Shown piece after piece: positions 1 through 12,556 of a DNA stretch of 64,000 bases. The stretch comes from Nautilus pompilius (lineage: Eukaryota; Mollusca; Cephalopoda; Nautilida; Nautilidae). The notes under the pieces were generated by a model. That model saw only the letters and a list, made by a program, of their open reading frames with translations, searched no databases and had not been told where the DNA came from. The stretch covers positions 310,001-374,000 of the forward strand of contig JACATO010000612.1 of NCBI GenBank assembly GCA_018389105.1. The letters run 5' to 3'. The position numbers and the translations under genes were made by a program. The number at the start of each line of letters is the position of its first letter. The stretch's first letter is position 1.

Positions 1-250
1 TTGTGGTTAGAACTGCTATCTCAAGAGAGGATAAGCTACCAAAAATGTTTATTGGCAGTGCTGGTGGATTTCCGCAGAGCTGTCAGGAGAGAGGAGTTGG
101 AAGAATCTGGGCTTTATCCAACTCAGAAAAGAACTTATAGGAACTCTTTTGCATAATGGCAGGAGTGATCAGCAGGGGAAACCCACAGTAAAATTGACTA
201 GAACAGAAGTAAAAACAACAGACATAATAGACACATGCATACAAAGCATA
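1..250. other. non-coding flank
   Basis: Unique-looking DNA with no ORF, repeat or RNA motif that I can support. Confidence 0.4.
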
Positions 251-435
251 GGACCAAACCCATTGGAAACTGACCCATGACCCCTACTTTACTAGCAGAC
301 ACTACACTAGTGTAAGGCCAAACCCATTGGAAACTGATCCATGGCCCTTACTTTACTAGCAGACACTACACTAGCGTAAGGCCAACCCATTGGAAACTGA
401 TCCATGGCCCTTACTTTACTAGCAGACACTACATT
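251..435. repeat. 64-bp minisatellite, about 2.8 copies
   Basis: A unit beginning AACCCATTGGAAACTGA and ending near ACACTAGTGTAAGGCC recurs with a period of 64 bp, then 63 bp. Copy 1 differs from copy 2 by a few substitutions (for example GACCCATGACCCC against GATCCATGGCCCT). Copy 3 lost one A and stops after AGCAGACACTACA. The high identity points to recent local duplication. No coding frame runs through it. Confidence 0.9.
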
Positions 436-3400
436 ACACATTAAAAAAAAAAAAATTCAAAAACAAATGTGTGCAGTTGATTCTAAATTTTAGAATGCTT
501 AAAATTTTGTTGGTTTCATGGAAAAGTATTGGCTTTTGAAACGAAAGGCCCTTCTCTCAGGTTTATCATGGTTGAATTATAGATGGATAGTCATTTGAAT
601 TTGAAGGTTGAAAAGCAGCAACTAATTATAGCAGGAATCTATTTCCAGATCACCAAGGTATCAGTTTTTGAGTATTGGTTATTAATTTACATCCTGCCAA
701 ATTGCCGCTGAAAATTTTCCTAAATAGATGCTTACCAAAGAATTTTCCAAAATAAACCTGAGTTCTTGGCGTGGACAAATGAAAATTTCTAACAAATGGA
801 TGATTGATTAATTTATAGATCACAGGCCAAGAACGATCGAGTGCTGCTTCCACCTAATCTCAAAGAAGTTTGCTTCTTAGGAGTTGGTTTACTATTGCTG
901 CCGGGAAATCTTTTGGTCTTTGATCTTGGAGTAACTACATTAAGGGATAAATGTATTGTTGCTACTTTGAACGGGGACTTGTATGAATGGAGGATATCTT
1001 AGGCTGATTATGTAAATAGTAAATTAAAAAAAAACCCACATGCATCCAATTATTAGTTTTAGATTAGTTTTATGAAATCTTTAAAACAAAGTATTAGTGA
1101 CAATCTACACTGGCTAGCCACTTTATTAGAACCTCTACCTAATAACAGCTGGACCACTTTTAGTGTGAATATGGCAAGGACAGAACAGCATAGTATCAAC
1201 AAGGTGCTGGAAGGTGCCTTGAGAGAGATTTCTCCATTTAATCAGCATATTATATGCAATGTATGGAGTGAGGTAGGAAGAAAATTATGATGGCAAATGT
1301 GTCCACCGCTGACAAACATGAATGAAGCAGCCTACCAGAATGCTGTAATGTAATGTCTTTGCTTTTCCCCCATATCTGTTATGCTGAGTGCACTTGTGCT
1401 TGTCTAAGTGATATATAGTGGTATAACGATCACCTGTTGCATCATTTAGTGGGTCTAATTTTCATTTGCAGCTCAGGTCAGTCCCAAGTCTGAAAGGTTA
1501 CCAGGTCCTAATAAAGTGAGCCAGTGTATGTGAGCATGTCCCAGAATTGCTTCTAATTTGAAGTATCTGAGGGTAAGAAATAGCCTCAACATCTGCTTGC
1601 TTAAATATTTTTTACTTCTCTGCTGAAAGGCAGCTGATGATGGGTGTAAAGGTTTTCAATATTTCTTCAAGCCTCACACATTTATAAATAATTTAATTGT
1701 TTAAAATTTTCTTAAAATCTAACGTTCTTTGACATTTTAAAAATAATAGAAATTTATTGTTTCAAAAGTAGGGTTATCTTTTGAAAAGACAACCCCAGTT
1801 ATTTCTACACTGATTATCTGCTAAATTGGAGAATGTTAAGTAATATGAGGAAATTTAGACTGCTAGTGCCATAACTAGATAGTTTTGCAATCAGGGCAAG
1901 ATACACATTTTTGTCTCTCCTTTAAATGTATATTGAAGATAGTAGTTTAAAGTGTTTTGTCTTTTTAAGACAGTCTTATGTATGTACAAAATAGCATATT
2001 TAGCCTAAATGAAGACAAAGGCAATCAGAAGAATATATTGTCTGCCTTGACAATGATATCTGGGGTGAATTATTATTTTTATGTTAATTAAAGTATTACC
2101 ATTTGTGTCTTGAACTATAAAACTTTTCAAACCTTTAGTTAAGTAAATTCACCGATTATTTTATTAGTTTAAGTTCTTTACTATGTCATGTTCAGCAGAG
2201 AGGATTGCTAGATTTGAAAGCTGTTCCTGGCCCATAGTTGACCTGAGATATGTTCTGATTAACTTTAACATAACTTAATGAATATTCTAACCAAAGATCA
2301 CATGTTAAGTAACCTAAGGGGCTGAAGAGGATCTTTCAGGCACATTAGAATATTCAAGGGACCATCAGAAAAATCTGTGGGCGAGTTAATCAACCTACAG
2401 GAAACAGAACTAAATTGGATGTGACCATTGCCAGCGCATGTGTTCAAGAGTAGAGTGAAGATCTCATGAAGAGGATATTTTGGGGTCCAGACTTAAGAAA
2501 ACATGCTGCCCACTCCATTCAGGCAGGCTTTGATAGATAGATCTCTCTTTCTCACTTTTGCTAGCAGAATTCCTCTCTAGTTCAATTGATGTTGGCCTCT
2601 TTTCTTGCCCTTTGATTTTTTAAAGTTTTTTTTTTATGTCTATTTAGTTTCCAGCTAGGGTAGGACAAAACCAGTTCTAGGCCACTACCTGTGAGGTACG
2701 ACTTTGAACATTCTTTTATTTTGTAAAATCTGAATATTGGTGTGTGTGCTCTGAGATATGTTGGTGATGCACCTACATTATTAATTCTTTTCTTTTGTTT
2801 TTCATTAAAACAAGTAAAAATTGAACTAAGGTGCAGTTTTATAAGAAATACATAATTACTCGTTGGACTTCTCAGTTTCAAATAAGCAATAACTTAATTT
2901 TTTTAAATGAAGGATCTTTTTTTTTTTTGGTCCACACAAACAGTTTAAAGTTACTCAGCCATTTAAATGGGGAAAAAAAGAATTCGATGACTGTAAAATT
3001 ACATCTTGTAGTCGGTTACTTATAACTCCAAAACCATAGCATATGCATTAATGGAATAAGTATGCATAAACAGGGAACCATGGGATGTGCATTCTCAGAT
3101 TTTGCCACAGTGACAGCACACCTCTTATTCTGTGTTTTTTTTCTCCTATGCTTGTAAGTTTACAGAGCTGTTAGATATGTTACTTTGCATGCAGAAATGC
3201 CTACGAGTGGAGATTCCCTCTGAGATCTCACAGCACTTTTTGAAGATTTCTATATCAATGATTTCAATGTGCTGATGGTTTTTTTCAAAAATTGACGAGG
3301 CAATCCCCTATGGAGAATGCAGCACCCACCAGGTTGGCAGATGCACCCTAGCAAATGGTATGGAAGGCAATGCACAATACAATAAGTTGCTTACATATAA

Positions 3401-4110
3401 GACATCAAGGCTGTACAATTTATGAAATCCTGATTCAACAAGTTGGTGAAAGTTCATTAATTTTTTTTTTTCTTTTTTTTTTTTTTTTTCACTGTTTTAA
3501 AATTGACTTGTTCATTTTGGTGTGACATCAAACAGTACATGTGGCACCACTTAGCTCATTAACATATGTGTGGCAATTTAAGAGATAAAGCAGTTGACTG
3601 CAGAAAGTAACTTTATAGTTATTTATATATGAGTGTGTCTATGCGTGTGCGTGTCCATTCTCTTTGCTGCACAAATAATTTATGGATTACATATATAGAT
3701 CACAGCTGCAACATGATATTTTGGGACCAACAGCAGCATTTTAAATTCTATAGATGGTGTGTATAATGTTACCAACTGAAGATTACTATAATGTAACCTG
3801 CATTGATTTTTTTACCATTAAACCGTGTCAGTACAGTTATTACAATGAGCTTTAGAAATTATTTTAGTACTGTTTTAAATGCATGCATTCAGTAAACAAT
3901 ATTTGTCTTATTCAGTTTTTTTAATGACCAAGTATAAGCAGTAAAACTATAACTGATAAGTTATATTATAAAGTACAAATTTTGTTAAATGATAATTTCT
4001 GTGCAATCTGCTAACCGTTGTAAAATCATTGATTAATCCTTTTGAGACAGACAATTTTGGAAATGGTAAACAAAAAACTGACTGCTACCATTGATTTACC
4101 AGGATGTTGC
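436..4110. other. A+T-rich non-coding DNA
   Basis: No supported gene. Open frames at 650-853 (minus), 1072-1290 (plus), 2582-2881 (minus) and 2831-3025 (plus) are short and compositionally biased. A near-pure T tract lies at 3461-3489. Confidence 0.5.
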
Positions 4111-4119
4111 TTTAATGAA

Positions 4120-4262
4120 AGGCCATTGCTGATTGGTCCACACTTTTTATTGGGAACCATTTAGCAAGGCTCTATTATGGGGCCAACAAATCAGTCATGT
4201 TGTCTTTTTCGCTTACTAGCTTTGGACCAATAGATCAGCTCTATTGTCTTCAGAGGGTTAAT
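4120..4262. promoter_or_regulatory. CCAAT-box cluster with inverted pair
   Basis: Three CCAAT/ATTGG pentamers lie within 100 bp: ATTGG at 4132 and 4149, CCAAT at 4227. The outer two form a perfect 9-nt inverted pair, ATTGGTCCA at 4132-4140 and TGGACCAAT at 4223-4231. CCAAT boxes are bound by NF-Y in animals. There is no TATA box, start site or exon beside them, so a regulatory role is inference only. Confidence 0.2.
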
Positions 4263-4927
4263 CTGCGAGCCATGAGATGTAAAAAAAAAAAAAAAAGGAA
4301 GAAGGTGGGATGAGGGAGGCCGAGAGAGAGAGAAGACCATCATGGTGGTTATAAATTTGTAATGGCTACATTATCAGCAATAGCAATCTCTTGTTAGCAG
4401 TGATTCAGTCTTGCCTGGTCATTAGTGAGTGACCCTGTTGATACTCACACCTAGCAGCTGTTTTTATCAGTGCCAGTGATTATAGTAGGTATGAGCTCTA
4501 TCACATGGCAGGTTCCATCTGTATCCCCTGCCAGCCAGGTGCATTTGGTCTGCAGCCAAGCTAGTTATTTCCAACAGATAAGCATAATAAATAGCTTGGC
4601 TCTTTAAAAAAAACTGATTCTGTTAATGACATGATGTTTCTTACCTACATATGTTTGTTACTTACATCTTACTATTTATTGACTAAAAAAAAATAAATAA
4701 ATAGATAAAATAATTGTCAGGTAGGTGGTATTTTTCATGAGAATCTCCTTCACCTCACAAAGCTTAGTTTGTTACCTTTAATCCGTGAAAGCATACCTTA
4801 AAATTGAGTATTAGAAGGGGCATGTTTTTTTGTTTTCTTTATTTAATTAGACTTCTCCCACTAATAAAAATTCTTCTGTTCCAAAATCAGCAGCAGTTTA
4901 TTTTTTTATGATTTTTTTTACATATTC
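4263..4927. other. non-coding DNA with purine tract
   Basis: An A-run followed by a GA-rich purine tract occupies about 4280-4336. A mixed A/ATAA tract lies near 4684-4710. No gene seen. Confidence 0.4.
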
Positions 4928-5640
4928 AGTGACTTGCCACAATAATTTGGACACCTGTTGCTATTATAGTATGTTAGTTGTGGAAAACAGCAAGTAAGCA
5001 GTAGAGTGAAATTCTTTGTTAGTACTTGATTTGAGTCACCTTTTACAGCACAAAGACCTTTACTCTTTGGCATTGACTTCGCACTATTTTGTATAATGGT
5101 ATAGGTTTCTCCATATTTATGTGAGAGCTTCCTTTATTTTCATCAAATTGGCAGGACATGGAGAGATTTCTATTGGCTGATGAACCAGATATTCTCACAG
5201 GTATTTGATCAGATTCATTTCAGAATTTTGGGATATCTAGAGAAAAAGTTGAATGCCTTGTTTCCTCTTCCAGACTGTCAAATGATAGGTGAAGAATAAG
5301 GGTATTTTTCACTATACCAGATTACAGTCTATACCCCGACACTTCTGACTCCATACCCGGCTAAAGAAATTGGGAATGAAAGTCTTCATTAAGTCTTTTA
5401 CCCCAGGTACAATTTCCAAACATGAACTGCTGATAAAGCCTAGGTCTTTGAAGAAAAGTACATGTTGCCATTATTTAAGAAGCTTGCCAGACATGCCCTG
5501 TGACCAGATCTAAAGTGTTTTATTTCTAATAGACTGAAGGGGGTTTACACCTTTTGTAGCCAAATCAATGGAAATGATACTGAACCATTCCTTGGCTCAT
5601 TCCTGTGATGTCAGCAAGAGAATCTTGATGGTAAGTATGA
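4928..5640 (-). mobile_element. Tc1-like transposon relic, copy 1
   Basis: The plus-strand sequence from 4928 (AGTGACTTGCCACAATAATT, then TTGGACACCTGTTGCTATTA) is nearly identical to the reverse complement of the right end of the 25-kb relic, so this copy lies on the minus strand with its 3' terminus at 4928. Internal matches support it: AAACATGAACTGCTGATAAAGCC near 5420 mirrors the CCAGGTTTCAGCAATAAGTTTG region of the 25-kb copy, and the stretch near 5550-5600 mirrors 11170-11220 of the 11-kb copy. TTTGGACACCTGTTG is typical of Tc1/mariner terminal repeats. No transposase frame remains, and the element's own 5' terminal repeat was not found. The boundary near 5640 is approximate. Confidence 0.65.
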
Positions 5641-8600
5641 ATATGATGAGTAGCATATTTTTACATTCTTTTTTAGGTTGCTTAACCAAAAAAATGACAT
5701 TTGGCTCAGTGAATTTCAGGATTATGATATTGGCCACAGGTCCATGAGAAATGTCAAGATCTTTGTTGTTTGTTGTTGACTCTGTCTTTAGTCTAAATGG
5801 CCTATAACATGAGTTCTGGTAAATGTAGATATAGGATCCACCTGTTTGCAGGATGGTGGCACTGCATGCTGATTATCTACTCATATAAATGCATAATCAT
5901 CCCTGAAATATAAATTTTGGTCAGGTACATTCATTTATGGGAGTGACAAACTGATATGGCAAGAATATCAATCTCTGTCTGCTTGCACGTGTGTCCATTT
6001 GTTTGTCTGTCTGAAAATATCTGTAAGTCAAACTTTTCTCTCATTTCTTTATTTGGTTAAATCTCCCACATAACTAAGTTAATAAACTAGTGCTTAAAAT
6101 CATTTCACTTAAAGTTTTTCAAGCAGAAATTATTTGGGGGAGTTTCTCAAAGATTATGGTTACTTTGTACTTCTTAAGTTTAGGTAATTTATTGTGTTTG
6201 GCTGAGTAAAAATTCTCATGCACTAAATTCCATCCTGGTTAATATAGTGTCTTATTAATCCCATAATAACTTGACTAAAGCCAGTACAGTGTAACCCAAA
6301 TATAGTTTTTAGTCATCTTATCTTTACTTTGTTAATATTAGGACTTTAAGAAAATGTTTGAGATTTTGTTACTTGTTTCACCATCTCCTCTTTTTTTTTT
6401 TTTCTGCATGGAATTTTGTTCTGGTTTTTATCATAACATGGTGGGAAATTGCAGTGAAGATGCATCTCTTAATTCCAAATTTAAACATAAAATTCAGGTT
6501 ATGCTATTTGTACTTAGCTTGGTTTGTACCAGTTTTTATGGCCCTTAGCAATGAAATTTTATTCTCTTTAAAATGACTTCTTATTTTCATATCATTTCTT
6601 TTTTTCTATTCTCCTGTATAAGTCAACTGTTGTTTTACAGTTTTTCATTTTGTTTTTTTTTTTTTTATTTTGTGATGAACAAAGTTTGGTGATATTTATA
6701 TTCTGATTAGTTTCTTTTCTTTTCCATGTTTATTTTATTTAAAATAAAACATTTATATAGTTTTTTTAAAATATTTTTGTTGTCTTTTAAATTCTCTTTC
6801 AGGAAAATAACCTTGTCTGTCAGTCCTTATTCCACCAGATTCATTTCTCCTGCAGAAATATCAGGTTAATGTTGCACATAACATAGTAATTATCGTCATA
6901 CTGTCCATGATTCCATTCTCACTGTTTTAGTTAGTAGTGTGTTTTCTTTTCTGCTTTGCCTTTTGTGTTGTGCAAATTCATTCTGTATGTGCTTCCTTCA
7001 ACATCTAATCAGGAGACAGTAGGATTTCTTGGATAACTCGTGGCTTCCAGTTTGCTTATCTAGCTTGGATTCATTAATGATCCCCAATTATTGATATGGT
7101 ATCCACAATCATTAACTAACTTGATGCATCATACATCATTTATTATATTAGGTACTTATAAACAAAATATTGTCTTTATCTGCATTGAAGATTGTCAAGA
7201 GTGCGAAAGTCATAGTTTAATAGAAAAACAATAATGACACCATGGAAGCATTATCAGTGATATTCCTTATCACTTAAGTTTGATAGTATTTAACTTTTAA
7301 ATAATCAGAGTTAACTTTTGAAAAATGTAAGCACTAGATTGATGCAACCTCATGAGGAATTCTTTTACTTTATTGACCTTGTGTTGACATTCCTTTTGGT
7401 TTCATTTACCTGATCTACATTTTCTTTTTCTTTGGAAATTTTAAACTGCAAAACTAAAGATTAAATCTATCCTTCCAGGAGGAAAAAGAGAATTTCTTTT
7501 CTTTTTCATTTTCTAAAGGAAGGAAACTCTTTAGACATTTTTAGTGACATATCGTATTTGATCTTCATAACTCTCTTTATGTTGATTACAAGAGTTTGGT
7601 GGATAGGCCACAAAATTATAGAATGAAGGATTTCTACATGAGTGAATTGCTGGCTGAGCCTCAAACTACAAGATTTCTGGTAACAGATGCATACTGTATG
7701 GCATTGAGAATTTTCACTATTTAGATAAATGTAACTTGTTTCTGTTGAGGTCACAATGGATTGTGTGACTGTGTTCAACTCAAAAGGAACTGCTTTTGGC
7801 TGGTTGATGGTAGCTCTTCTGGAAAACATTGGCATTATGTTACATGAATATCCAGACTACAGTCTCCATAAACAGTTTGGGGAGTGTAGCTATTACATTG
7901 AAAAACGAACTGGTTATGTATATAACCATTATCAGAACCAGGGAATGGAGGTCTTTCTACCTTAAAATGTAAAACTATTCTTGCACAAGGTATTTTATGG
8001 GATCTTGGAAAATTTTTTTTCTTTTTCTTTTTCAGATTTATCATGGTATGTAATTCAAAACTGCTCCAGGTTGTCTAAATCAGTTCTGCAACTAAATAAA
8101 TCTTACCATAAGCATTTTGAAGGTTATGACTAGAAAAAGTTTGCTAAAGCATCGGTGAAGAAGATTGTTTTAGGTGATGGTAAAAGAAATGCCAGCAGCA
8201 ATGTATTTCAATACATTTTTGGCAGACTTGTTTATTTAGATAAGCAAAGGAATTAGAGTAAGGCTTACATTTTTCTTTTTTTCTTTTTTATTCATTGTTG
8301 AAGCTCAATTAGTTATTTGGTGCATTAGAGTGGTACTGCAGTAAGGCTGTATACTATTTGGCATTTTTGCTAAGCTACAGCAACAGATTAGTGGAAATGG
8401 GTGATATTTTTTTAGTCTTACACGGCACCTGAGTACAGACAAAGGGCAGGTCTGTGTAATTATATCTATAACCCACTAGATAGCTACTGTCTGGTTTTTC
8501 TGCTTGTGGATGGTGGGGGGGGGGCTTTGATCTGGAAAAAATAGACATGAGACTACTGTATTTTTATAAATAAATTTCATACAAATAGACAACAAATGGT

Positions 8601-11139
8601 GTTCTGTGTAACAGCCTTTGCCAGACTAATTTGGAAGTTATCTGCTATGACCTCCATGTAATATATCAGATCCAACCTATCACAAAAGCTGATAAAACAT
8701 TGATGCAATAAATGTGCTAATAGGCAGCAAAAACTAAACTGCCCAAACTTTGTTGGTTATTTGTTCAGTGTTCTTCTTCAGCTACTGTTTCAACTGTAGG
8801 TGCCCAAATTTTCTCTGCAGCCAATCAGAAGGAATGTTTAATGGTGGACAGCTGCCACAAGATACTGAAAACCCATTTGTTTAGTTTTTATGATGATTTA
8901 GTTTCGTTTTTCTCTCTTCAGGCTCCATTTCTGGGGGAAAAGAATTCAAAAAAAAAAAAAGCTGATAAACACTAGGGGTATGTTTATTAATGGTCCATCA
9001 GAGTACCAGTGTTGTTAGTCCTAGCAAGCATAACACTGTTTCTAGGTTATAATTGCCAACAAGATGTTTCGACGGAATTTAGGAATTTCTTTCCTTGTTG
9101 TTTACCTAGTAACCTACGTTACTTATTTTCTTATAATGCACTAAAACACTGTGTCACTGGTTTCTTTTGACTGTCTCCATTTTGAATTAAAACTTCTCTT
9201 AAAGAGTCCCTTTATAAGGTTTGGAAGAATGCAAAATGGCAACTATTCATTCTTTAATGTTAAAGTGTTGTTTCACAATCTTTAGGATTCCTATGACTTA
9301 GGTTTTCTCACATTGCTCCACACAACTAAACCATCTGGTATTTTCTTTTCTTTTTTTTTTAGTTTCCTGTTTGTTTTTATTTAAAATTTTTTTAAAATCA
9401 AACACTTGTTAGTTATGTTAAGACGATCTTCATTTACTTTTCTATATGTTGTCCTCCCCAAACATTATTGTACTAGGTACGTTACAACAAATCTCAGCTG
9501 GATATCATTATAGCAGTGCTACTCCAGCTAAGTAACTAGGTTTTGTTTAAATGTCCCTAGTATCATAGCACTATTTATATTAGTTTTTGAGTGTTGGAGA
9601 TGCAACACATCATATTGATCTTTCCGATATTATATAAGCGTATCTGGCTGCTCTCTTTAGAGAAGTATATTGACAGTCAGTTTTCAGTCTTCCTTTATGC
9701 TTGTGCCACCAACTGAACACTGTACTTACTGTTATACCATTGCAGCATCTAATAGTTAAAGACTTTTCACAAATATTTCACCTAGATAACAGTATGGTGG
9801 ACGTATTTAGATGTATTAAAACAACAAACAATAATAATTAATTACAAGTACCTGGGGCATAGTAGTAGTAACTAATCTATCTGCAAACCTTGTTATTAGT
9901 AAACACACTGGCATTTGTTTGCATTAGTTTGTTAAGTTTTTTTTGACAGATATTTCTGAGCAATATGGTTTTCAAAAGCCTAAGAATTTTTTATTTGTTT
10001 AGAAACTAAACTATCAAATAATTAGTGCAGACATGTGTATTATGAAATTTTGTGTTTGTACACTATACTCTAAATAAATGTTTCCCACAAGACACATCAT
10101 ATAATTTAAGCATAACTGGATTAGCAGTATTGTGGATCTGGAGTTATTAACCTTAGTAGATTTGTATTGTATTAATTACAATATCATAGTCAGCCATGCT
10201 GAACTTCTCTGTAATGGTATCTTTCCAGAATAGTTGCATTGAAGCTAAATTCTTTTTTGTTTTTATCATTCATAAAGTAAATTATTATTACCTTTTAGTT
10301 ATTTTATTTATTTCAGTATAATAACCAGAGGCAAGATGGCTATACTTCTTTTTATTTCATAAGTAAAGCTAATAAAAACAAATGAACAAAGAAAAATGTT
10401 ATTTTCTTAGAATATCTTATCTTTTATTTTTGTTGCAAGTTTGCATAATGGTTGCCGTTTTACAGGCAGTAGCTGCACGGAAATAAAAGGAAAATTCCCA
10501 AACCATTTTATTATGGCTTGGTTTTTCATTGGATCTAGGCAGTGGTTTGGATTTTTTCCATATTCTTTGCCAGCTCATTAATGTAGGCTTAATCTAAAAC
10601 CTTTGTTTTCCTCCCAATCAAGAGAACTCTTCAAATTTACTTTTTTGTTAAGATGGCCAAAGTTGTCATGCAGCATGCTCTTTCTTTCTGCCTATTGCTT
10701 TTAAATGTCTTACCCAGTTTACTGTCTAGCCAGTTCTCCATACCCCATCATAAGCTTGTCTGTTAATCAGCGAAAAGTCAACAGTAACAACTAAATTTTA
10801 AATTTTGTGCCATCAGGGCTGTGCAGTACCCTATAATATTAATTTGTTTACCCTCACAAATGAATATATCTGACAAACATTTACATATTTCAGGTGTGCT
10901 TATGTATTTAAATATCCTGATGGGTAGTTAATCAGAGTGCACTTTCACCATGCTGAAAACAGATTCTGCATTATTTCTGTTATGATTGTGTTATAGACCT
11001 TACAGCATGGTTAGAGTCAGTCACAGATTACCAAAGGATCTACATTTTTTCCATAGATTCTGTGGCAAAATTACCTAGAATATCTTTACTAGCGATACCA
11101 TAGAATCTGCTATTACTACATTTACACTTACTATTACAG
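5641..11139. other. A+T-rich non-coding DNA
   Basis: No supported gene. T-tracts lie at about 6390-6402, 6652-6666 and 9350-9360, with a G-run at 8515-8524. Overlapping opposite-strand frames at 7506-7835 and 7756-8044 share no motif and look like chance. A slightly more complex block at 10440-10640 contains TTTATTATGG (10507-10516), a site type bound by Hox/Cdx proteins. That alone does not show function. Confidence 0.45.
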
Positions 11140-11770
11140 TTGTTGCTGACCTAACCCTTGCGATGGTGAATAATGGTACAACATATTCACTGACTTGACC
11201 AAAAAGGGTGTTCAACACTCGAAATCCTCTCTTTTCTGTCCAATAGAAATAAAATGATTTGAATGGACTGGTGAGAGGATGTATGGCAGACCTGGCATGT
11301 ACTCTTCTCTAGTGAATCCTATTTTTAGCAATTCATGTTTGGAGATTTCCTTGGTTTGGTGAAGACCTAACCTTTAACTCAATGTCTTCAGTCCATGGTC
11401 AAGTTTGGAGGTAGAAATTTCGTGGAATGTGATGCAATTTGGGATGTTAGAAAGACAAAATTGGCATTATATTAAACTTTTTTTCCTATTTACCCCAAAA
11501 CTCTGTTATGGATTTGATCAAAGGAATTTTGGAGCGTTTGATGCAATTAAAGAGAGCTCTTACATGAATATGGTGAAATCTGGACAATCCATGATACAAA
11601 TCTCATTAATTCAATGCCAGAGTAGAGGCTCAGTGTGCTGCAAAATGTGCCTTGACCAAGTAATAACACAAAGAATTTCACTCTATTGTCTTTATTTACT
11701 GTTTTCCACAACAAACGTGCAAACTAATAACAACAGAAGGGCAAATTGTTGTGGCAGGGCACTTTCGTTT
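11140..11770 (+). mobile_element. Tc1-like transposon relic, copy 2
   Basis: This copy aligns with the 24.8-25.8 kb relic over its 3' half. Shared landmarks in order are GGTGAGAGGA, GTACTCTTCTCTAGTG, a TTTAGCAAT/TTTCAGCAAT block, a GAAGACC block, TCAATGTCTT and the 3' end CAAACTAATAACAACAG. Fragments in the transposase C-terminal style are visible, such as LINSMPE near 11605. Stop codons and frame changes break the protein. A 124-residue frame at 11405-11779 lies inside the relic but is not the transposase frame throughout, so I do not call it a gene. The left boundary is uncertain. Confidence 0.65.
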
Positions 11771-12061
11771 GTCATATAAATTCTTTCATTCTTTTTTTTT
11801 AATAACTCTATAGTTTATTTAATTTAAACAAGCAGATCATGGAGCTCAAAATTGATAATTTGGCTTGTACGAATTAAAATAAAATTGTAGCTTTTATATT
11901 TTAAAGTGTATTTCATGAGGCTATGATCATTTGTTATGGTGAACATATGAACTCATCCTTTGTCTTTGGCTCACTATAACATTGCCATGATGAGTTCAAC
12001 TGCAGTTTCTGTCTTGACTGTTGACTTGTAACACTTGTTGGAATATCTATCCAATAGTTTT
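11771..12061. other. non-coding spacer between transposons
   Basis: A+T-rich sequence between the Tc1-like relic and the Tigger-like element. No gene seen. Confidence 0.4.
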
Positions 12062-12478
12062 TTTTAATGAGCATACCTCAGTTTTTGTTGCGGGGCTGCT
12101 GGGCTGCATCTGCCTGAGACATCGCATCATGGGCAGCAGCCAATCAGCAGCAAAGAAAAATGAATAACGCTCTCGGATTGGCTACTTTCAAACCTCCAGC
12201 CAATAGCGTTATTTTATATTGATATTTTGCTGAATTTACGTTAGTATTTATATTACAAAATTAGTAAATTATATTGTTATTAATAATTTAGCATTAAAAA
12301 GCATGAAAAAATATATATTGCCACGAAAAAAGGCATAAAAAAATCGCAGAAGATATTTGCGATTCCTTGAATATGCGGGGGTTTCCACGAACAATTATTA
12401 GTTAGGTTCTAAGGAAAATTCCGCAAATAACCAGGGCTGCGAATACTGAACTGCGATTACGCGGGGGGTCAACTGTAT
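12062..12478 (-). mobile_element. pogo/Tigger-like non-autonomous element
   Basis: Read on the minus strand, the right end starts CAGTTGACCCCCCGCGTAAT and continues through repeated blocks of the type GCGAATA, CCGCAAATA and CCCCCGCATATTC. A CAGTTGACC terminus followed by degenerate GCG-rich repeats is characteristic of Tigger (Tc1/mariner pogo clade) elements, and a TA dinucleotide follows the end at 12478. The other end lacks an obvious matching terminal repeat, so the copy may be truncated. Between 12162 and 12214 lies a hairpin: AATAACGCT..ATTGGCT pairs with AGCCAATAGCGTTATT. No coding capacity is left. Orientation is nominal. Confidence 0.6.
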
Positions 12479-12536
12479 ATCTATTTCAGGTAAACATGCT
12501 TATATCTATCAGTGTAACTATGAAAATAAAATAATG

Positions 12537-12556
12537 ATATATATATATATATATAT
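12537..12556. repeat. (AT)10 microsatellite
   Basis: Uninterrupted AT dinucleotides just outside the Tigger-like element. Confidence 0.95.

Noticed and set aside
6354..6576. Phe/Leu-rich ORFs resembling membrane segments
   Set aside because: Hydrophobicity comes from T-rich codons in T-tract DNA.
7506..8044. Overlapping ORFs of 109, 69 and 69 residues on both strands
   Set aside because: No recognisable motif, no splice sites, mutual antisense overlap.
11405..11779. 124-residue plus-strand ORF as a gene
   Set aside because: It lies within a decayed Tc1-like relic and is not a continuous transposase frame.
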